Part shown: positions 1 to 8,337 of the stretch, piece after piece
How positions within the stretch are numbered: position 1 is the first letter of the stretch
How the letters are laid out: every line of letters starts with the position of its first letter
Assembly: GCA_016716885.1 (NCBI GenBank)
Contig: JADJUV010000115.1
Coordinates: 1-28,851, forward strand
Length of the DNA: 28,851 nucleotides
Direction of reading: 5' to 3'
DNA from: Candidatus Trichofilum aggregatum
Lineage (GTDB): Bacteria > Chloroflexota > Anaerolineae > Promineifilales > Promineifilaceae
Position numbers and translations under genes: made by a program
Notes under the pieces: model-generated
Seen by the model: the letters and a program-made list of their open reading frames with translations, nothing else
What the model was told of the DNA's origin: nothing
Database searches by the model: none

Positions 1-28
1 TCTCTGCGTCTCTGCGGTTTAATTTCTT
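1..28 (+). repeat. Fragment of intergenic word repeat at the window edge
   Basis: The window opens with a duplicated word, tctctgcg followed by tctctgcgg, then an AT-rich stretch. It resembles the short tandem words found at the other gene junctions here. It is cut by the window edge, so any partner arm cannot be seen. Confidence 0.35.
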
Positions 29-42
29 AGAGGAGTTATTTT

Positions 43-1131
43 ATGAAACAAAACATTTACCAACACCGTCTTGCCGTGGTGCGGACGATGTTAGAGGAGT
101 GGCAGGTAGATGGCCTGCTCGTTACCAGCCCGGCCAACCGGCGCTGGCTCAGTGGTTTTACCGGTTCGGCGGGCAAGTTGCTCATCACGGCGGACAAGGC
201 CCTGCTGGCAACCGATTTTCGTTACTGGACACAAGCGGCCGCGGAAGCCCATCAGTTCACCCTCTACAAACAAGTCTCCAGCCAGGAAGATGCCGACGCC
301 TTCATCCGTAGTGCCGGGGCCGTTACCATTGGCCTGGAAGCGTTGCACACCACCCTCAACGAGATGAACAAAAACCGCCGCATTGAGGGGATCAACTGGA
401 AACAGATTGGTGGGGATTTAGAGGAGTTGCGCCAGGTGAAGAGTGAAGAAGAGTTAAAGGCCATCCGCGCGGCCGCACGCATCACCGACCTCACCATGAG
501 CCAATTCCCCAAACTGGCCCGCCCCGGCCTCACCGAACGACAACTGGCCTGGGAGCTGGAAAAATTCATGCGCGAAGCGGGAGCCGAGTCCCTCTCCTTC
601 CCCGTGATCGTCTCTAGTGGCCCCAACGCCGCCAAACCACATCACCGCTGGTCGGAACGGGCGGTACAAATCGGCGACCCTATTATCGTGGATATGGGGG
701 CGGTGATTGATGGGTATGGCAGTGATCTGACCCGTACCTTCCACCTGGGTGGCGAACCCAACCAGAAGTTTTGGGATGTGTACAGTGTGGTGGACGAGGC
801 CCAGCGCCGCGCCCTGACGCAGATGGAACCGGGGATGCTCTGCCGTGAGGTGGATGCTCTGGCGCGAGATGTGATCGCGGCCGCGGGCTACAAAGAGCAG
901 TTTGGGCATGGGCTAGGGCATGGGGTGGGCCTCGCCGGTCACGAAAAACCGCAACTGTCATCCCTGGCCCCGGATAGTGCTATCTTGCTGGAAGGGGTGG
1001 TCGTGACCGTCGAACCGGGTATCTACATCGAGGGCTGGGGCGGTGTTCGCATCGAAGACCTGGTGCTAACCACGGCCGAAGGGGTAGAATTTCTCAGCCA
1101 ATGTCCGAAGACGCCGGTGATTGAACTGTAG
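43..1131 (+). CDS. M24 family Xaa-Pro aminopeptidase / proline dipeptidase
   Basis: A 362-residue cytoplasmic metallopeptidase that removes N-terminal residues ahead of proline or splits Xaa-Pro dipeptides. The N-terminal creatinase-like domain (about 1-130) contains the family pattern SGFTGSAG. The pita-bread catalytic domain (about 137-355) shows all five metal ligands: D217 (VDMGA), D228 (SDLTRTF), H293 (GHGLGHGVG), E324 (TVEPGIY) and E338 (VRIED). H300 in the AGHEKP motif fits the second catalytic histidine. Length is normal for the PepQ/YpdF size class. The ATG at 43 has a GAGGAG ribosome site at 30-35. A long hairpin follows the stop, so it may be monocistronic. The exact split between aminopeptidase and prolidase activity cannot be told from sequence. 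Confidence 0.93.
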   Translation: MKQNIYQHRLAVVRTMLEEWQVDGLLVTSPANRRWLSGFTGSAGKLLITADKALLATDFRYWTQAAAEAHQFTLYKQVSSQEDADAFIRSAGAVTIGLEALHTTLNEMNKNRRIEGINWKQIGGDLEELRQVKSEEELKAIRAAARITDLTMSQFPKLARPGLTERQLAWELEKFMREAGAESLSFPVIVSSGPNAAKPHHRWSERAVQIGDPIIVDMGAVIDGYGSDLTRTFHLGGEPNQKFWDVYSVVDEAQRRALTQMEPGMLCREVDALARDVIAAAGYKEQFGHGLGHGVGLAGHEKPQLSSLAPDSAILLEGVVVTVEPGIYIEGWGGVRIEDLVLTTAEGVEFLSQCPKTPVIEL

Positions 1132-1135
1132 GATG

Positions 1136-1201
1136 ACATCAACGGATTAGGAAAGGAACGGATTTTTCTTTAATCCGTTCCTTTCTCCAATCCGTTGATG
1201 T
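1136..1201 (+). repeat. Long hairpin with repeated ATCCGTT word, terminator-like
   Basis: Arms 1136-1148 and 1189-1201 are perfect reverse complements (acatcaacggatt), and the nested arms 1152-1164 and 1172-1184 are also complementary (aaaggaacggatt). The word aacggatt is used twice in each arm. It begins 4 nt after the M24 gene stop and could act as a terminator, although only a short T run is present, in the loop. It has the architecture of the other word hairpins in the window. Confidence 0.7.
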
Positions 1202-1225
1202 AACCAAATAACAACGAACCAGAAT

Positions 1226-1538
1226 ATGGATGAGAACAACGATCTGCGAGAAGCGTATGACCTGTCTCAGTTGAGTGGCAAAACAAGGGGAAAATATGCC
1301 CAACAAGTGCGCCTGGGCGAACCTGACCTTGCTTGACCCCGCTCTCGTTCAGGTTGTGACGCTTGCCATGCGTCACGCTCATTACGAAATCCTGGAAGAT
1401 GGCACAGTTTATGGCGAAATTCCTGGGTTTCAGGGTGTTTATGCTCAAGCCAACACAGAGGATGAATGCCATGAGGAACTTCAATGGTTGGAAGGTTGGA
1501 TAGGCTTAGGGTTGCGTTTAGGCACGAGATACCGGGCT
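1226..1538 (+). pseudogene. Decayed antitoxin locus: small antitoxin-like protein run into a truncated HicB-like domain
   Basis: An ATG at 1226 opens a 36-codon frame (to 1336) whose product contains YDLSQLSGKTRGKYAQQ. This matches the YDFSQ..GGVRGKY pattern of small antitoxin-like proteins commonly paired with toxin genes. Those proteins normally continue with a LLDPDV-type segment. Here LLDPALVQ appears in the next frame, which then runs on as VVTLAMRHAHYEILEDGT..GEIPGFQGVYA, the N-terminal half of a HicB antitoxin. The HicB part stops after about 50 residues without its DNA-binding end and is in frame with the glycosyltransferase that follows. I read this as two degraded antitoxin genes, with no toxin nearby. 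Family matches are from memory of motifs, not a search. Confidence 0.55.
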
Positions 1539-2660
1539 ATGTGGTACGTTGATGTGTCCGCGGCCGCGCACAGCCGTGCCGGGTTGGGGCGGTACAGCGA
1601 AAACATGGCCCACGCCCTGGCCGAAGCCCGACCGGGGCAGGTGGCTCTGTTTCACAATCTGGGCAAAGGGGGCAAACGGCCCGAAAGCCTGCGCCATCTG
1701 CCCGCCCGTCAGGTGAACTGGGGCTACAAACCGTGGCGCATGGCTGTCTGGCTGGCTCACCTTTCCCACATCTCCTTCAACCGCCTCGTCCCCGATGCGG
1801 CACTCTTCCACAGCACCGAACATCTGCTAATGCCCCTGCACGGCATTCCCACCGTGCTCACGGTGCATGATCTCATCTTCAAGCTGTTCCCCGAACATCA
1901 CAAAAAGCTCAACTACTGGTACCTAAACCTGGCCATGCCGCTGTTCTGCCGCCGGGCGACGGCTATCGTAGCCGTTTCGCAGGCCACCAAGCGGGATGTC
2001 GTCCAACATTACGGGATAGACGCGGCTAAAATTCACGTCGTACATGAGGCTCCCGCAAGTCACTTTAGCCCACCGCCCCCGGCCAAAACGACTCATGTAC
2101 GGCAACAGTACGCTCTTCCCGACCACTATCTCATCCACCTCAGCACGATTGAACCCCGCAAAAACCTGCTCCGGCTCCTCGACTCTCTCCAGGCACTCCG
2201 ACAAACCTTCCCTTCCCTCTCCCTCGTTTTGGCCGGGGGCAAAGGGTGGTTGTATGATGAGTGCTTCGCCAAAATGGAGGCGATGGGGTTGCAGGAGGCC
2301 GTGCAACTCCTGGGTTGGGTTCCTGATGACGATTTACCGGCCATTCTCGCGGCCGCGGACCTGGCCGTTCAACCCAGTTTATATGAAGGGTTTGGCCTGC
2401 CCCTGTTAGAACACATGGCCTCGGGGCAAGTGGTGGCTGCCAGTAACAGTAGCAGTCACCCGGAAGTGGGCGGGGACGCGGCCGCGTATTTTGACCCCAC
2501 CCACACCGACGACATGACCGCCACCATCCGCCGCCTGCTCACCGACCGGGACGAATACGCCCACCGCCGCCAACTTGGCCTGGAACACGTGCGCCACTTC
2601 ACCTGGCAACGCGCGGCCGCGGAAACCATCACCCTCTATGAACAACTATTAAAATTGTGA
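1539..2660 (+). CDS. GT4-family glycosyltransferase
   Basis: A retaining GT-B glycosyltransferase of about 373 residues, likely moving a sugar from a nucleotide donor onto a cell-envelope glycan. The N-terminal acceptor domain begins MWYVDVSAAAHSRAGLGRYS, where GLGRYS is the usual glycine loop. The C-terminal donor domain shows STIEPRKN (phosphate-binding Arg/Lys) and SLYEGFGLPLLEHMASG, the E-x7-E donor motif of GT4, then the usual EVGGDAA..FDP segment. The open frame extends upstream to 1275, but that part is antitoxin-like, so the ATG at 1539 is taken as the native start; its ribosome site is poor. It is followed at once by a membrane glycosyltransferase-like gene, so the two may act on the same surface glycan. 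The acceptor is unknown. Confidence 0.85.
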   Translation: MWYVDVSAAAHSRAGLGRYSENMAHALAEARPGQVALFHNLGKGGKRPESLRHLPARQVNWGYKPWRMAVWLAHLSHISFNRLVPDAALFHSTEHLLMPLHGIPTVLTVHDLIFKLFPEHHKKLNYWYLNLAMPLFCRRATAIVAVSQATKRDVVQHYGIDAAKIHVVHEAPASHFSPPPPAKTTHVRQQYALPDHYLIHLSTIEPRKNLLRLLDSLQALRQTFPSLSLVLAGGKGWLYDECFAKMEAMGLQEAVQLLGWVPDDDLPAILAAADLAVQPSLYEGFGLPLLEHMASGQVVAASNSSSHPEVGGDAAAYFDPTHTDDMTATIRRLLTDRDEYAHRRQLGLEHVRHFTWQRAAAETITLYEQLLKL

Positions 2661-2732
2661 ATTGTGAATCGTGAATTGTGAATGATGAATACGTTCACAA
2701 TTCACGATTCACAATTCATCATTCACAATTCC
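2656..2732 (+). repeat. Word hairpin of GAATTGTGAAT units
   Basis: The left arm holds variants of gaattgtgaat about three times, and the right arm holds the reverse complement attcacaattc three times. The best-matched arms are gaattgtgaatcgtgaattgtgaa-like (left) and 2695-2718 (right). It overlaps the end of the glycosyltransferase gene and ends 3 nt before the ATG at 2735, leaving no room for a normal ribosome site. Confidence 0.75.
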
Positions 2733-2734
2733 CC

Positions 2735-5277
2735 ATGCTCCGACTGCTCCGCTACCTGCCCTTCACCCTTCTCCTCATCCCCATCCTATACCTGCTCACC
2801 CTGGCGCAAGGGTTGGTGCTAGGCGATCCCACCGAATACACGATGATCGCCCACATCCTGGGCATCGCCCATCCGCCGGGTTACGCCTTCATCACCGTGT
2901 TGGGCAAACTATTCCAAACCCTCATCCCCTTCGGCGACATCCCCTGGCGGATGCACTTACTCTCGGCGGTAGGGGGCACGATTGCGGCCGCGTGCCTGTA
3001 CGGGATTGTCAAAACCATAGGAACTCAGAGGAACTCAGGGGAACTCAAGGGAACTCAAGGGAACTCAGAACTCAGAACTCGGAAACTCAGCAGTCTCCAG
3101 CCCTCAGTCTCTCAGTCTCCACTCTCCCCGCCGCCCTCTTCGCCGCCTTCACCCTCGCCTTCTCCGCCGACTGGTGGCAACACGCCATCCACGCCAACCC
3201 GCACATCTGGACGGCAGTGTTTTTGGCCTTCAATTTGTATTGCCTGACGAAATGGGCCGCTGGCAACGGACTAACGGCCTCTTCCTCGAAACTCGAAACT
3301 CAAAACTCGAAACTTGTCTGGCTCTTCCTCTTCTCCTTCTCCGCCGGGCTGGGGCTGACCCACCATCCGCTGACTGTGTTCTCCTTTCCGGCGTATGCGA
3401 TTTTTATTGTGTGGACGCGGCCGCGACTCTTGCTCGATGGGCGTACTCTGCTCAAAATGGTGGCCTTTGCTTTGTTAGGGTTGGCCTTGTGGCTCTACTT
3501 CCCCCAGCGAAGCCCATCAACCCCCTTCGGCCCGACCACCATGAACACCCTCAACGGCTTCCTCGATCACGTGCTGGCGCGTGGCCTCAGCGAAAGCCTG
3601 CCCTACTTCCGCCTAGTAGACCTGCCCAACCGCCTGACCGTTTTCTGGTCACTCCTACGCCTGCAATACCCCCTGCCGACGATTTTCCTGGCCTTGATTG
3701 GGGTGGGGTGGCTGGGGAGTGGGCGAGTGGGCGAGTGGGCGAGTGGGCGAAGGGGGGACGCGGAGACACGGCGAGGGGGCGATGCAGCGAATCTCAATCG
3801 TCAATCGAAAATCGTCAATCGTAAATTCTCAGCACTTTATGCTTTGGCTTTTCTCACCAACTTCGCCTTCGTGATGAGCCTCAAGGCGCAGGACATCATG
3901 GCCTATCTGTTGGGGCCGTTTTTGGTGGTGGCGTTGTTGGCGGGGATTGGCTTGTATGGGCTGGTGACGTTGGCGCAGGCGCGGTTGCGGCTGGATAACC
4001 GGGCGTTGGCCTTGCTGGTGGGGTTGCTGATGTTGTTGGGGCCGGTGAGTCAGATGGTGCGTAATGCGCCCCGTGTTTCCTTGCGGCAGTACGATGAAGG
4101 GGATGCTTACGCGGCCGCGGTATTCGCCTGGTTTGCGGGCAAAGGGGAAGGCGTCACCCTGCTGAACGATTGGGAACACCAGACGCCGCTCTGGTATCAC
4201 GAATATGCGTTGGGTGAAACACCAGACCCCGCCGATGTGCGGCCGCGACTCGTTTCGGCCGTTCGTCCCTGGGTGGAATCGGTGTTTGATTTTCTGGGTG
4301 GTGGACCGGTCTACCTGAGCAACTACCGGCGAGAAATTGTAGAAGCGGGGTTCCGCTTGCGGCCGCGTGGCCCGTTTTATCAGGTGGTGGAACCTGGGAA
4401 CACGACCCTGCCCCCGGAGTTGACTCCCGTGAATGACGGCGCGGCCGCGGATAGCGCCATTGTTCTGGTGGGTTACGAACTGCCCCAAACCAATGTGACC
4501 GCTGGCGATTATGTGCCCCTTACCCTGGCCCTCAGCGTGCCCATTACCACTACCGACTATTACGCCCCGGTGGTGACGGTGGGTGAGATGACCTTCGCCT
4601 TCACCACCGACAGCCACCTGATTACACCACTGTGGCAACCGGGTGAGGTGATTGTTGAGCGGTTTGATCTGGCCTTGCCCCACAACCTGCCCGGTGGCAG
4701 TTACCCGGTGACGGTGCGGTTGCAAAACCTGTCGCAAAACCAGGATGCGGGCTTTGTGGTCAGTTTGGGTGAACTCCAGGTGACAGAATCGGCGAACCCG
4801 CCTCGGTCTGGTCATTTATTGGCAAATTTTCGGCAGAAAGTGGGGTTAGTGGCGGCGGTGGCGCGGGCGGATGGTCGCGGCCGCGCTCCCTGGAGCATCC
4901 CCCTCACCGCCCACCCTGGCGATGTCATCCACCTGACCCTCACCTGGGAATGTCTGGCCGCGCCGGAGCAGAGCTACACCGTTTTCGTTCACCTCATCCG
5001 CCCCGACAACAGCCCGGTTGAACTGCTCCAGCCACTCGACTACACCCCGCTAGGTGGTTCCGCCCCAACGCACCTGTGGATTCCCAAATGGCTCCCCGGC
5101 CAACGGTTCACCGACCCGTACCGGCTGGAACTGCCCCCAGATTTGCCGCCCGGCACTTATTTTATTGAAGTGGGGCTGTATGAAATGGTGAGCGGCCGCA
5201 GGCTTCATCTCTCTGATGCCCAGGGCAATCTGGCCGGTGATCGTTACATCCTCGGCATGGTCGAGGTGCTACCCTAA
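2735..5277 (+). CDS. DUF2723 / GT117-like multi-pass membrane protein, frameshifted at tandem repeat 1
   Basis: An integral membrane protein. The first segment (from ATG 2735) has a hydrophobic helix and the DUF2723 pattern GDPTEYTMIAHILGIAHPPGYAF, equivalent to the GD-x-x-E...GIAHPPGYP signature of the family that includes TMEM260-like O-mannosyltransferases. Its frame is lost between 3021 and about 3120, and the protein continues in the next frame (LSVSTLPAALFAAFTLAFSADWWQHAIHANPHIWTAV..., to 5277). About eight more helices follow, then beta-rich extracytoplasmic domains from about 4430 (LVGYELPQTNVTAGDYVPLTL and a second copy-like module near 4880). Three tandem repeats with units of 10, 7 and 8 nt lie in loops between helices. 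Either a genuine frame switch, a dead gene or a sequencing indel would explain the break. Probable role: lipid-linked sugar transfer at the cell surface. Confidence 0.75.
3021..3087 (+). repeat. Tandem repeat 1 in the DUF2723 gene, 10-nt unit
   Basis: Four consecutive 10-nt units of the type gaactcaagg run from 3021 to 3060, followed by 7-nt gaactca units to about 3080 and a gaaactcag tail. The reading frame of the gene changes here. A one-unit gain or loss shifts frame by one base. Confidence 0.9.
3286..3313 (+). repeat. Tandem repeat 2 in the DUF2723 gene, 7-nt unit
   Basis: Four copies of tcgaaac (the third is tcaaaac) lie back to back at 3286-3292, 3293-3299, 3300-3306 and 3307-3313. The frame stays open and they encode a polar linker (SSKLETQNSKL) between two hydrophobic helices. 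Confidence 0.9.
3717..3748 (+). repeat. Tandem repeat 3 in the DUF2723 gene, 8-nt unit
   Basis: Four perfect copies of gagtgggc run from 3717 to 3748. They are followed by a ggggacgcggagacacggcga-type cassette and an aatcgtcaatcg repeat that run to about 3829. Together they encode a polar insert of about 40 residues between two hydrophobic helices. Confidence 0.9.
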
Positions 5278-5333
5278 GAGTAACTTGAATGCCTGCGACA
5301 TATGTTTGGATTTTTGTTTTTAAGGAATCGTCT

Positions 5334-6038
5334 ATGAACAATCGCGGCATTATTCAATTTGTCACGCTCAATGTTTGTTGTCGCCTTGCTCCTGGCAGGT
5401 TTCATTGCCTTCGACCGGTGGCTTTATCCTGTTTATGGTCGTTATGATTTCCTGCTCTATATTCTCTTGATCCTACTTTGTGGTTTGACCGGCCTAGTAG
5501 CAATTATAGGTGGTCTACTTGCTGTAATGGCTAAAAGCCAGCCAACATTCCGGCTGGGTTTGGTCTTAACGACACCTTTTGTCACCGTATTAGGGTTATG
5601 GGTTTGGTCAGCCGTCTCTGAAACTTGGATCAGAGAGCCACTTTTTGTACGACAGTTAAGTGTCTGGTTGATGACTGAAGAACCGGTAGTCTCAGCAATT
5701 CAAGCCTATGAAGCTACTAACCATGCTCTTCCAGTATCAATCGAAGATATGCAACCCACCTATTTATTTCCGCCTGATTGGCCTAATGTGAATAGACGTG
5801 CGATTCCTGCCGCGATTGGTCTAGACAACGTTCAAGTCACGTACGAATATTGTCTGTCTCAAATCAATGGGCAAAGTACGTGGATCCTCTACCTGGAAAT
5901 GCCAGCAGCACCCAATGATTGGCTTGATTTTATGCGCCAATGTATCGCCCTGATCAACAATACAATCCGAATGTGCCCGTGTTGGGCGGCTGGGCTTTGA
6001 TAGAGCGCGACACGGAAAGTTACGCCGACTATTGTTAA
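5334..6038 (+). pseudogene. Small membrane protein with pilin-like C-terminal part, two frameshifts
   Basis: An ATG at 5334, preceded by AAGGA, starts MNNRGIIQFVTL. One extra base at about 5370 then moves the frame to MFVVALLLAGFIAFDRWLYPVYG and on. Near 5940 a base is missing: the current frame ends in an unconvincing tail at 6000, while the next frame gives YRPDQQYNPNVPVLGGWAL and ends at 6038. Correcting both gives about 234 residues with three membrane helices, then an extracytoplasmic part containing AIQAYEATNHALPVSIEDMQPTYL. That resembles the xxI..Y...N..P.S...L.P.YL pattern of pseudopilin-like proteins. No family is recognised with confidence. The region is visibly AT-richer than its neighbours and has no GCGGCCGC site. 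Either a pseudogene or two sequencing indels. Confidence 0.6.
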
Positions 6039-6063
6039 ATCATCAATTCTATTCCCTCAATAA

Positions 6064-6101
6064 ACAAAAAAAGCCCGCCGGACTCTACAACCCGGCGGGC
6101 T
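6064..6101 (-). terminator. Rho-independent terminator of the M20 dipeptidase gene
   Basis: Stem agcccgccgg (6072-6081) pairs with ccggcgggct (6092-6101) around a 10-nt loop. On the minus strand the stem is followed by a run of seven T (6066-6072 read in reverse). It lies just past the minus-strand dipeptidase stop, so it terminates that gene and may also receive transcription from the plus-strand side. Confidence 0.9.
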
Positions 6102-6107
6102 GCCTCT

Positions 6108-6125
6108 ACGCACCACGCACCACGT
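6108..6125. repeat. ACGCACC word repeat
   Basis: Contains acgcacc twice followed by acgt. The same word recurs at 14858-14882, at 19811-19881 and, in reverse, inside the cytochrome b561 gene at 17702-17722. Confidence 0.7.
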
Positions 6126-6127
6126 CC

Positions 6128-7510
6128 CTACCCCATCTCCCCATACGCGGCCAAAAACCGAATCACCGTCTCCGTGCCGCGCACGTAGTTGGGCAGGTAG
6201 AACCGCTCGTTGGGTGAGTGAATGCGGTCATCCGGCAGGCCAAACCCCATCATAATCGTTTCTATGCCCAGGTCTTCCTGGAACAACCCCACCACCGGAA
6301 TGGAACCCCCTTCACGCATGAGCACCGGCTCGTTGCCGAATACCTGGGCCAATGTCTGCCGCGCCGCTTGCATGGCCGGGATGGCGTAATCGGTGATGCT
6401 GGCGGGGGCGCCGCCACGTGGGGTGATCTGTACCCGCACTGAGGGTGGGGCGATCTTCTCGACGTAGGCTTGCACGAGTTGGGCGATTTCGTCCGGGTTT
6501 TGGTCAGGAACCAGGCGGAAGGACATTTTGGCGTGAACTGTTGAGGGGATGATGTTCTTCGTGCCGGCGTCGGTGTAACCGCCGATGATGCCATTGACAT
6601 CCAGGGTAGGCCGTGCGCCCATGCGCTCGTTGACGGTGAAGTCGGCTTCGCCCCAGGTTTGGGGGGCGCTGGTTTCTTGCTGAACACGGGCGTCGTCGCG
6701 GGGGTACTGGGCTAACAAATGGCGCTCTTCGGCGGACAGCGGCCGCACCCGGTCATAAAACCCCGGTACTTGCACCGTGCCCTCAGCATCCTTGAGCTGG
6801 CTGATGATGTGGCACAGGGCATTGATGGGGTTGTTGACCGCGCCGCCATACGTCCCGGAGTGCAGATCATGATCCGGCCCGGTCACATCTATGAAAAACA
6901 CGTACAACCCGCGCAAGCCGTACACAATGGCCGGTTGGCTGGGACTGATCATGGCTGTGTCAGAGATGACAGCTACATCGGCTTGCAACAACTCTTGATT
7001 GGCGGCAATAAAATCCCCCAGGTGTGGGCCGCCGATTTCTTCTTCCCCTTCAATGATGAATTTGACATTGACGGGCAAGGAACCCGCGCCTTTGAGGTAG
7101 GCCTCAACCGCCTTGATGTGCAGATGGGCCTGCCCTTTGTCATCGGCGGAACCACGAGCATAGATAAAATTGTCGCGGATGGTGGGTTCAAAGGGGGGCG
7201 AAACCCAGGCGTCGAACGGCTCAGCGGGTTGCACGTCGTAATGGCCGTAGATGAGAACGGTGGGTTTGCCTGGCCCGGCATGGAGCCAGTCAGCGTAGAC
7301 AATGGGGTGCAGGGGGGTGGGGAAGATTTGCACGTTTTCTAGCCCGGCGTTACGTAACGATTGGGCCACAAACTGCGCGGCCGCGACCACATCTTCATTG
7401 CGCTCCGGTTGGGTACTCACACTGGGAATGCGTAACAGTTCAATCAGTTCGTTCAAATTTGCTTCTTGGTGCGCCTGAGCATACGCCAGGGCCTTTTCTA
7501 AATCGGTCAT
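6128..7510 (-). CDS. M20 family dipeptidase (CPG2/DUG1-like)
   Basis: A cytoplasmic dizinc peptidase of about 460 residues that hydrolyses dipeptides or short peptides. Motifs in order: YGHYDVQP with metal ligand H90 and D92, ARGSADDKG with the bridging aspartate, and EGEEEIGG (catalytic base and metal ligand glutamates at about 157-158). The lid/dimerisation domain includes DLHSGTYGGAVNNP, and the C-terminal REGGSIPVVGLF and DRIHSPNERF segments fit the CN2/DUG1 subgroup. The frame is open to a TTG at 7525, but the ATG at 7510 is preceded by GGAG at proper spacing and is preferred. It is a single gene between a terminator and a 250-bp gap, convergent with the upstream plus-strand genes. Confidence 0.93.
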   Translation of the reverse strand: MTDLEKALAYAQAHQEANLNELIELLRIPSVSTQPERNEDVVAAAQFVAQSLRNAGLENVQIFPTPLHPIVYADWLHAGPGKPTVLIYGHYDVQPAEPFDAWVSPPFEPTIRDNFIYARGSADDKGQAHLHIKAVEAYLKGAGSLPVNVKFIIEGEEEIGGPHLGDFIAANQELLQADVAVISDTAMISPSQPAIVYGLRGLYVFFIDVTGPDHDLHSGTYGGAVNNPINALCHIISQLKDAEGTVQVPGFYDRVRPLSAEERHLLAQYPRDDARVQQETSAPQTWGEADFTVNERMGARPTLDVNGIIGGYTDAGTKNIIPSTVHAKMSFRLVPDQNPDEIAQLVQAYVEKIAPPSVRVQITPRGGAPASITDYAIPAMQAARQTLAQVFGNEPVLMREGGSIPVVGLFQEDLGIETIMMGFGLPDDRIHSPNERFYLPNYVRGTETVIRFLAAYGEMG

Positions 7511-7550
7511 GTTATTCAACTCCAAATGGTTCGTGGTTTGAGATGGATGG

Positions 7551-7747
7551 GGTATAATCCGCTGGTTTTGCCCCTACTGGGCAATAACAATTATGTTGAA
7601 CACAGATGAGTCTACTGAAAGAAGCCACGAATTGCACGAATTAGCACGAATTTTTCTCTGGTGACTTTGCGTTCTTTGCGCCTTTGCGTGCGTTTTTTCA
7701 GTGGACTCATCCGTGTACGAAAAGTAAACGATGAGGCGGATTATACC
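7551..7747. promoter_or_regulatory. Facing TATAAT boxes in inverted repeat, candidate promoters
   Basis: ggtataatccgc lies at 7551-7562 on the plus strand, and its exact reverse complement gcggattatacc lies at 7736-7747. Each holds a perfect -10 hexamer pointing into the gap: the left toward scpB, the right toward the M20 gene. No convincing -35 was found for either. The two boxes bracket the repeat element at 7607-7709, which would fall in both leaders. The rest of the 7511-7764 gap holds no gene. Confidence 0.4.
7607..7709. repeat. MITE-like element, copy 1 (103 bp, 14-bp terminal inverted repeats)
   Basis: The left end tgagtctactgaaa (7607-7620) and right end tttcagtggactca (7696-7709) are near-perfect inverted repeats. 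Inside are three copies of a cacgaatt-like word and three of ctttgcg. The same ends, in opposite orientation, occur at 16168-16266. There is no coding capacity. Confidence 0.75.
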
Positions 7748-7764
7748 CTGATTGGTAAATTGGC

Positions 7765-8304
7765 ATGAGTGAACCCGCGGCCGCAACTCCCAACAGCTTA
7801 CCCCCTATCGCTCTGCTAGAGAGTGTGTTATTTGTTGCCAGTGGGCCAGTCGCGGTGTCCCGGCTGGCTACTACGTTAGAGGTAACGGTCGCGGCCGCGC
7901 GTGCGCTCTTGCATGAACTAGAAACGGTGTATGCAGGGCGGGGTCTGCGCCTGCAATGGACGGGCGATGCGGTGCAATTGACCACCGCCCCGGAAGCCAG
8001 TGCCGTGGTGGAGCGGTTTCTGGGGCTGGAAGTGACCAGCCGCCTCAGCCGGGCGGCCTTGGAAACATTGGCGGTGGTGGCCTATTTGCAACCGGTAACG
8101 CGGCCGCAGATTGACGACATTCGTGGCGTGAACTCCGATGGGGCGTTACGCACGTTGCTCAGCAAAGGACTCATCGAAGAAGAGGGACGGCAGGAAACTC
8201 CCGGTCGCCCTATTTTGTACGGCACGACGCCAGAATTTTTGCAGCATTTTGGTCTGGCCAGCCTGGAAACGTTACCGCCCCTGCGCGACGAGGAAGAGGA
8301 GTAA
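7765..8304 (+). CDS. scpB: Segregation and condensation protein B
   Basis: A 179-residue subunit of the SMC-ScpA-ScpB condensin complex, which binds the kleisin ScpA and supports chromosome compaction and segregation. Two winged-helix domains are visible: LESVLFVASGPVAVSRLATTL in the first, and the signature SRAALETLAVVAYLQPVTRPQI..IRGVNSDGALRTLLSKGLIEE in the second. GRPILYGTTPEFLQHFGL is the usual ScpB ending. It begins at ATG 7765 without a good ribosome site. The scpB - pseudouridine synthase - cmk order is a widespread bacterial arrangement; scpA is not in the window. Two GCGGCCGC copies lie in the N-terminal half and a third at 8100. Confidence 0.95.
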   Translation: MSEPAAATPNSLPPIALLESVLFVASGPVAVSRLATTLEVTVAAARALLHELETVYAGRGLRLQWTGDAVQLTTAPEASAVVERFLGLEVTSRLSRAALETLAVVAYLQPVTRPQIDDIRGVNSDGALRTLLSKGLIEEEGRQETPGRPILYGTTPEFLQHFGLASLETLPPLRDEEEE

Positions 8305-8337
8305 GTCCCTGGATTTTTACGAATGAGCTACTAAAAA

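Noticed and set aside
2656..2735. A CRISPR-like array of short repeats
   Set aside because: Units are about 11 bp with no spacers of constant length, and the second half is the reverse complement of the first, so it is a hairpin and not an array.
3829..4815. A 328-codon open frame on the minus strand opposite the DUF2723 gene
   Set aside because: Its product is rich in His, Gln and Arg with no domain. It is an antisense shadow of the membrane protein gene.
6719..7342. A 207-codon plus-strand frame opposite the M20 dipeptidase
   Set aside because: It is an antisense shadow; the minus strand has the complete M20 metal-binding motifs and a terminator.
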